Of a stretch of DNA of 64,000 bases, positions 57,972 through 64,000 are shown in pieces; within the stretch, counting starts at the first letter, position 1; every line of letters starts with the position of its first letter. Made by a program: the position numbers and the translations under genes. The stretch is taken from assembly GCA_020466095.1 (NCBI GenBank), contig CM035809.1, forward strand, positions 25,449,455 to 25,513,454. The letters are read 5' to 3'. The notes beneath the pieces are model-generated. The model saw only the letters and a program-made list of their open reading frames with translations. It made no database searches and was not told the DNA's origin. Origin of the DNA: Chlorops oryzae (lineage: Eukaryota > Arthropoda > Insecta > Diptera > Chloropidae).

Positions 57972-60340
57972 CTATAAGTAACCGTTTGCCATGCATTCGC
58001 ATTGTGCTCAATCATATTAGTTGATGGTTTTGAAAAAAATTTTGTCTTTCCGTTACGAAATTAGCAACAACAGTCATAAGGCGTGCGAACGAACGTTGGA
58101 GCGAGCAAGAGAGTGTTCTCTAAAATTTTAGTTTATAAATTTTTTTTGTTTTTTCAAAGTACTTATTCTCAATGTAAAAAATTTTTTAAAACTTTGCCGG
58201 TTCTGCGCCTTTTTTTTTCTGATTCAAAATTTCACGCTCAAAATTCTGTATGAGAACGTCAAAATTAAACACTAGTTCCGTGGTGCTTATAGTATATTTT
58301 AATTTGTTTTCACGGCTCATGTAATATTGTTGCGCACGTCATTCGATTTACGTCAGTAATTTCGTTGTAAAACCGAAATTATTTGAAAACGATTACAACA
58401 TCTCGTCTTAAGTTATTTCTAAAATGTCACTTAATATCAAATTAAATGCACATAGAATAGAATTTTATCGTTGTTTGAAATATTTGAAAGCTCGAAAATT
58501 TCAATTGACAATTTTTTTTTTTTTTATTATAGAAGAAAAAAGAAAATTAAAAAGAAAAACGGCGTGGCTCCTTCAAACTTTTTCGTATGTATTTAATGTT
58601 TTAAGACGATATTACTGTTGCTCTTACTGCTCTTGCTGGTTTTGTGAGCAATGAGTTGGCAGCCGCAAACAAATCTTTTCAATACCATATGATCGCATTT
58701 CGAGAAAAAAATAAAAATTCACCCCCTCAAATACAACAACAAAAAGTTCTCATTATCTTGACTGCACTTCTCTCTCTCGCTCTCTCTCTCTTTCTTATTT
58801 GGCTAATAGAATTTCACTCTCACTCTCTTTGGAGCACGATTCAGTTTGTAAGCTCTCTAGGTTAGAAATTGTTTTTTTTTTTTTTTTAATAAACTCATGC
58901 AGACACATCCCACACAAGTGGCAATAGATCTATAATATGCATGAATATATTAAAATGCATATATATGTATATATGTACGATAAAACAAATGAATACTTGA
59001 GTGAAGAAATTCTCTCGAAGGACAGTATAACAAGTTCGATATTTACTTTGAAAAATTGCAAAGAAATTCTTTTTATATATATATTTTTTTTTAGCTAATA
59101 CTACGCGAAACGATTAACATTAATGCCGTCGCTCGCATTTCGCTCTGAACGCCTTATACTTGAGCATAAATTTCAACTAATCATAAGACAATTAATATCC
59201 AATCCAATTACTTTAAACGATTATTAGTCAGTTCGTGAAGACAAACACTCTCTCCTTTATGCCGGAATTTTCATTTCATTTTTTTTTAGAGCAAAAGAAA
59301 TTCTTCTTTTGAAAATGTTTTGCTTGTGTCATCATTTAATTTGGCACGAAGCTTTTTGGATTACTCAATCGCAAAGAGAGCTCATTGAATACACATAGAT
59401 AACAAAAAAAAAAAAAACGATCGATAAGATAAAAAGATATACCTTGCCCACTGTAAAAGAACATCAAAGCTTTTACCGCTCACCGGCAGAGTAAAAATTC
59501 AAAATTCCGAAAAATAGGGAATACTGTCATTCATGTTAGCAACACTTAAGAAAATGCGCCATTTTGTTTTCATTCAAAAGACTTATTCACTGCCATCCTT
59601 GAAACACATTTCTCATTCTTGAATTCGGTTAGCTTTATTTTGGCTCATTCGCCATTGCCGACTATTTTCAAGAATACTTTCGCGATTTTTCGCATTTTCG
59701 CACTTTTTCGCACTTTTTGGCACTTTTTGCATTCAACTTTGTGCTGCAAGTTGGAAGAATTTTAACGCGGAAGTGCGACCGAAGTCAAAAAAATATTACA
59801 GCAATCACATATGTTTTTCTTTCGGGGGAGGAAAATCAATAAAAAGTTCATTCCATCAACATAAAATTTTTCATACGCCTGAATAAATTGAAAAATAAAG
59901 AATTTTCGCTAGATTTTGCACGATTCTTAAAAAAACTTTTTCATTGGTTTTTTTTTTTAATTTTTCAAAATGCGCATGCGCGATATGCTCATAAAAAATC
60001 GTAACAGTACTAGTGTGTGGCCTCACAGAGCTTTTCTGTGATGTTATTTGATATTTTTCACTGCGTATTCTTGGCGGTTTTGTTCCGTTGTCCGCACCCT
60101 TTCTCTATAGGTATGATATATCTCTATTTGGCATGGTTCAACGCAGTTGTTTTTTTTTTTAAGAGTATATGTTTGCGTGCTCATTTCGAAATTTTAAAAA
60201 TAGTTTTACCGTCGTGTGCATGTTTTGATTTTGAATTAATTTTTTGTTAACGTTATGTTAAGGGCCAAGTCCAATATTGCGAGTGGTATCACGCAAATAT
60301 TTAACGCAACGCATTTTAATCGCAATTAGCGAGTAATGCC
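57972..60340. other. Upstream part of the I/C transcription unit, no exon placed
   Basis: AT-rich with CT-rich patches (58770-58860). A further 5' exon or promoter for the I/C-type transcript is expected but not identified. Confidence 0.35.
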
Positions 60341-60630
60341 TAGTTTCCAATAGCGCAGGAAGTCGTTCAATAATTCAACGCATGCAATCGTATGAAATCA
60401 ACTCCAATCGATTGAACATTCGACTGGAACTGAATCGATATGTTTGGTTATTGTCCCCGTTTAAACAGGGAGACAAAACGCGAGACACACTGGAAGGAAA
60501 CACATGAGAAAGACGGAGATGGAATGTCTTTCGTCTCTATTACTCTCATGTGTTTCCTTCCAGTGTCTCTCTTAATCTAAACACGGACATTTTTAATGTT
60601 TTGAAGGAATTCCTGCGATATTGGAAATTA
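60341..60630. mobile_element. TTTCCAATAGCGCA foldback (copy 3) with a nested foldback
   Basis: TAGTTTCCAATAGCGCAGGA at the left pairs with TCCTGCGATATTGGAAATTA at the right. A separate foldback (60452-60592) sits in its middle. The order of insertion is therefore clear. Confidence 0.75.
60452..60592. mobile_element. Foldback MITE, GTCCSYGTTTA / AAGGAAACACATGAG family
   Basis: GTCCCCGTTTAAACAGGGAG and ACACTGGAAGGAAACACATG are inverted by CATGTGTTTCCTTCCAGTGT and TCTAAACACGGAC. The same element is present in tandem-nested form at 63519-63770. Confidence 0.8.
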
Positions 60631-60916
60631 CACATTTGGGGTTTAATTTTCGAAAATTTGATAAATGGACAAATTTTGATTGTGAAACGAAATTTCATTA
60701 ATGACTCTGAGAGTCTGGTATTTTTTGTTGTTGGAGGCCTTACAATGAGAAACATATATATACTTAATATTTGGAGCTTTCTTTTCGCTATATTGAACTT
60801 TAGACTTTATGTCGTGTGAAGGATTGGGAATGTTTTAGATTGCGCTGCCACCTAATAATATTTTTATAATACTTAGGGGATTTTAGAATTAATTCAAATT
60901 TCTGAATTATTTCTTT

Positions 60917-61060
60917 AGGGGCTCGCTCCAGTTCTGTCAGAAATGAAAAAGAAATAAAAAACTTCATATAAAAAAACACTTCAGAAAATTTCTGATTCAT
61001 TTCTGAAGCGTTTTTTTATATGAAGTTTTTGATTTCTGACAGAACTGGAGCGAGCCCCTT
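60917..61060. mobile_element. 144-bp near-perfect palindrome
   Basis: AGGGGCTCGCTCCAGTTCTG and its exact inverse ending CGAGCCCCTT bound a hairpin with arms of about 65 bp (AGAAATGAAAAAGAAATAAA region and TATGAAGTTTTT). It is a typical foldback MITE in the intron between exon 2m and the I/C exons. Confidence 0.8.
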
Positions 61061-61564
61061 ATGTTTTAAAGAATATATTTGGAGAAAGCTATAATTTATT
61101 TTAAGTAATCGGTAGTTTTTATATGAATTTCAAGGGGAATGGAGTCTTTCGGTTAATTTTTCTGAAATTAATTTGATAAGATAAACAATTTTTTTCACTC
61201 ACTTTACTTTTTTTATTTCCTTCATTATGTCACAATTCTTAATATGTATTCCTGAGTGTAACTTTGAGTATTTCCATTTAAATTAAAATATAAATTCTTT
61301 GAAGCAACAGAAAAATATGGTGGAAAGATTTTAATATTTCAAAAAAATATTTATATTTCATAAGCCTTTAAATTGAGCTTTTCGAACAAAAGCAACTGAA
61401 ATGTGTTACATTTAAAAGAAAATAATTGTAAAAATTTTTCATAAAAAATCGTGTTTTAATTTTTTAAAAATTTCTCAACTTTTTACTACATTTTTCTGTG
61501 CTTATTTTTATTAAACAATATATTTTCTTATCTTAGATAAATAATTTTTCATGCGACAACTTAC

Positions 61565-61690
61565 ATTTTGTAGAGCCTTGTTCTTTTCTTCCAATTTGCC
61601 GGTTACCAAGGAGAGAGCTTCCTGTGTCTGATCCAATTCATTTTCAACTGTTTGGATTTTCTTTTGCAATTGGCGAGCCTCTTCCTCAGC
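61565..61690 (-). CDS. Tm1: Tm1 exon 2m (muscle N-terminal module, second part)
   Basis: The 126-nt exon encodes [20 protein letters not shown] then [22 protein letters not shown]. The acceptor is CGCTAG and the donor GTAAGT, both phase 0. It matches Drosophila muscle Tm1. Confidence 0.95.
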
Positions 61691-61993
61691 CTAGCGATTG
61701 TAATTTCCAAAAAAAAAACCAACAAAAAAAACGAGAAAAAAATGATGAATTAAAACGCTTTGCTGCATCTCAATTGCGATTAATTAAAACATATTCCAAC
61801 GAAAGTGCTAATTATGTATTTTGTTTGAAGTGCGTGAGGATGGCATGCCTACGCAGCAGTGCTTAATTTGAATTGAACTAAATGTTTAATTAAACTCAAC
61901 TAATAAGTAATTATGTTATTTGCTTTTTAAATGATTTTTCCACACATTTCTATGTCTGCTAGAAGAAAAATATGTTGTTCTTTTTTTCTTTAC

Positions 61994-62107
61994 CTTTTCG
62001 GCGCGAGTATTGGCATCGCGTGCTTGCTGTTCACAGATGAGAGCACGCTCCAAAGCTCCATCCTTGTCGACTTTCATCGCTTGCATTTTCTTCTTGATGG
62101 CGTCCAT
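61994..62107 (-). CDS. Tm1: Tm1 exon 1m (muscle start exon)
   Basis: The 114-nt coding part encodes [20 protein letters not shown] then [18 protein letters not shown]. The donor is AAG|GTAAAG. The ATG at 62105-62107 has the context CAGCCATGG. The sequence above it (GCCACAG then AAAACACAACAGC) suggests an acceptor at about 62124, so a non-coding exon lies further right. The first 20 residues differ little from Tm2, as expected for duplicates. Confidence 0.96.
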
Positions 62108-62530
62108 GGCTGCTGTTGTGTTTTCTGTGGCTTACTTAAACGAAGAAACTGTAAAATTGGGAAGAGAATTGATTAGCGATAATGGTTTGGTCTTGAGTAT
62201 CATTTCGTAGACGAAAGTGATAACGAAATCGAAAAGGAAAAACAAAGATATCTGTTAAAAATGGCATTGAACTACAATGTTTACGCCTCGTTAATGTTTA
62301 TGAAATAACTGAGGTTAATTGTATATGAATGGGAGTTTTTCTTTTCGATAGAGATTATTTTTCTTTTTCGAATTGCTTTATTTTTAAGATAAATATTTGA
62401 CCTATTTAAGAATTTGAGTCTGGCAGCCCTAACGATAATCGATAAAGTTGTATTTCAGATCAAAATGGAAGCTGCAATTGTGGTTCGAAGCCATTCGCTT
62501 TTTGCCTGGAACGCATATATAAACTATTAG

Positions 62531-63236
62531 CCCGGTTCGATTTGTAGGAAGTGAAAAAATTCGACAATTTCCCTATGATTTCCGTTTTCTATGGGTTATT
62601 TCAAGAAAATTTGCCCAAGGAACCATACCTCTATCGTTAAAATCGAGTCCCCTGATTTTTGATTGAAATTTTTTCCCAAATTGACGTTTGTTTGAAATTT
62701 TACCTACACGTTCACATCCATAACATTCAAAACGAAGAGTTTTAAGCCCAAATTTATCGAATTCGGTTGATTATTTCGATTGTTTTTTTATTTATTTTTT
62801 TCTACAAAAATTCGTTTTGAATTGTAAATTGAATGAAATAGTGGTATTGAGCCTAAAATATGGCCATGAAAGTAATATTCTTGGACGAAATCATGGAAAA
62901 AGATGGAAAAATAGTCCAAAATTTTGACAAAAATGCCCGTAATTTTGAACCGTTGGACCAATGTTGGAGATTTTTGGTTGTAAATTGATCAGAATGAGCT
63001 CACCTTTCCAACGCGCCTAGTGGCGATTAGAATCTGATGTATGTTTTTGAGTTATGGATGTGAACGTGTAGGTAAAATTTTCAAACAAATCGTCAATTTG
63101 GGAATAAAATCTTCAATCAAAAATCAGGGGACTCGATTTTAACGATAGAGGTATGGTTCCTTGGGCAAATTTTCTTGAAATAACCCATAGAAAACGGAAA
63201 TCATAGGGAAATTGTCGAAAAATAAATCGACCCGCC
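62531..63236. mobile_element. 700-bp foldback element with arms of about 190 bp
   Basis: CGACAATTTCCCTATGATTT, TTTGCCCAAGGAACCATACC and ACACGTTCACATCCATAAC on the left recur in inverse order and orientation on the right (to 63236). The single-copy loop is about 62770-63040. No transposase is visible. It lies about 420 bp upstream of the muscle ATG. Confidence 0.85.
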
Positions 63237-63243
63237 CTAATAA

Positions 63244-63466
63244 CATATATGTCACTCAGGAGCCGTTTCCATTTTGGCTCTTTTCACCGCGATCTTGGGT
63301 ACCCACCATGGTCTTGAGTACCCACCAAAATGAGCATTTTTCACTTAGGTACTCAGCAAAAGTATTTCTCTCTCGGTCTTTTTTTGCCTGTCGAGTACCG
63401 TCTCTTTCTAACTGGCGTGAAATATCCCGCTCAAAATCTATGAGAGTGACATATACGGTTATATGT
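63244..63466. mobile_element. TATATGTCACTC hAT-like MITE (copy 2, inverted)
   Basis: CATATATGTCACTCAGGAGC to GAGAGTGACATATACGGTTA corresponds to the reverse complement of 43732-43965, including GGTACCCAAGA-type and AGAGAGAAATACTTTT words. The left end is slightly truncated where it abuts the neighbouring foldback. Confidence 0.8.
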
Positions 63467-63518
63467 GCTGGAAAGCTTCCAGTGGAAACCAAGAATTTAA
63501 GGCATTATTGTCCCTTTT

Positions 63519-63770
63519 TAGATTAAGTCCCTGTTTAGATTAAGAGAGACTCTGAAAGGAAACACATGAGAAAGACGGAGATGGAATGTCTTTCGTCTCT
63601 GTCACTCTCATGTGTTTCCTTCCAGTGTCGCTCTTAATCTAAACACGGACTAAGAGAGACACTGGAAGGAAACACATGAGAGTGACAGAGAGGAAAGACA
63701 TTCCAACTGCGTCACTCTCATGTGTTTCCTTTCAGTGTCTCGCGTTTTGTAGCCCTGTTTAAACGGGGAC
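63519..63770. mobile_element. Two nested AAGGAAACACATGAG foldbacks
   Basis: The hairpin unit of 60452-60592 occurs here twice in succession (63519-63650 and about 63647-63770), sharing the motif CTAAACACGGACTAAGAG at the join. Outer ends are CCCTGTTTAGATTAAGAG and CCCTGTTTAAACGGGGAC. Confidence 0.75.
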
Positions 63771-64000
63771 ATTCATTAATCCGGATTAAAAACAGTGATG
63801 CCAGATTGAGGAATTTTTGGCATCACTTTGAGAGATTTTTTTAAACAAGTTTGAGGGATTTTGGCGCTTTAATTTTTAACCAAAAACCGCCGACTATTTT
63901 TCTATAAAAAAAAAAACATGACAAAAGGAGTTTTTTTTTTTAAACTTAACTATTTGTTTTAAAATGAAAAATGGTGTCAAATTACTGGCAAGGACTGATC

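Larger units (their letters stand above)
16469..62107 (-). other. Tm1: Tm1 gene, alternatively spliced tropomyosin (coding span from muscle ATG)
   Basis: Seventeen coding exons were located by translation and splice phase. The shared core is exon 3, one exon 4, one exon 5, exon 6, one exon 7 and exon 8; phases after exons 3 to 8 are 2, 0, 2, 0, 0 and 1, and every alternative exon preserves length and phase. N-terminal choices are muscle, cytoskeletal and a long I/C-like form. C-terminal choices are 9a, 9b, 9c and 9d. Computed proteins are 285 aa for muscle 9b and 250 aa for cytoskeletal 9a. The structure matches Drosophila Tm1 (TmII), where muscle, cytoskeletal, flight-muscle troponin-H and mRNA-transport (I/C) isoforms come from one locus. 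Introns here are long and full of transposons. The I/C promoter must lie at or above 58 kb, and muscle 5' UTR exons may lie beyond 62.1 kb. Confidence 0.95.

Noticed and set aside
56402..57981. Plus-strand open frames opposite the I/C exons
   Set aside because: Shadows of the minus-strand coding sequence. The splice sites and conserved tropomyosin junction are all on the minus strand.
42714..62107. A fourth alternative N-terminus in the large introns
   Set aside because: I scanned the frames for an ATG-led coiled-coil segment ending in phase 0 and found only the three modules listed.

Overview
This is a fragment of a nuclear genome from a fly (Diptera), most likely a brachyceran outside Drosophila. 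The sequence is AT-rich, has GT-AG introns, carries insect tropomyosin exons nearly identical to the Drosophila proteins, and is full of small DNA transposons. There is nothing prokaryotic in it: no operons, no CRISPR, no ribosome-binding sites. The species cannot be named from the sequence alone.

Two genes are recognised, both on the minus strand, head to tail. Tm2 (about 1.4-2.7 kb) has four coding exons that join exactly into a 284-residue muscle tropomyosin; its third coding intron uses a GC donor. Tm1 runs from about 62.1 kb (muscle start; a longer 5' form reaches about 58 kb) down to 16.5 kb. I could place 17 coding exons, all with matching splice phases. There are three alternative N-termini: muscle (61994-62107 plus 61565-61690), cytoskeletal (51346-51489) and a long low-complexity N-terminus of the atypical I/C type (57139-57971 plus 56278-57081). 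Exon 4 and exon 5 each have two alternatives, exon 7 has three, and there are four alternative C-termini: cytoskeletal 9a, muscle 9b, and two long Pro-Ala tails 9c and 9d of the troponin-H type. Computed lengths are 285 aa (muscle), 250 aa (cytoskeletal) and about 506 and 496 aa (the two Pro-Ala forms, after allowing for one-base disruptions).

Three Tm1 exons (56.7, 18.1 and 19.4 kb) each carry a net one-base reading-frame break in or next to repetitive codons. The conserved frame resumes after each break, which points to assembly or sequencing indels, or possibly polymorphism. One copy of exon 4 reads through its donor into an open frame of about 126 codons rich in Gln, Asn and Ser, a possible unreported short isoform.

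The remainder is intron and the 14-kb Tm1-Tm2 spacer, densely seeded with mobile elements. At least seven insertions have intact inverted ends and 8-bp target duplications, exact or with one mismatch (hAT-like); one has a TA duplication (pogo/mariner-like); many are near-perfect foldbacks, some nested. There is also a tRNA-derived SINE-like family of four copies, an inverted-repeat element carrying two tRNA-like pol III promoters, a remnant of a retrotransposon RNase H, a 156-bp tandem array, a 57-bp minisatellite interrupted by a palindromic insertion, an 830-bp purine tract and a decamer array. Stretches not listed contain only AT-rich sequence in which I see no gene.
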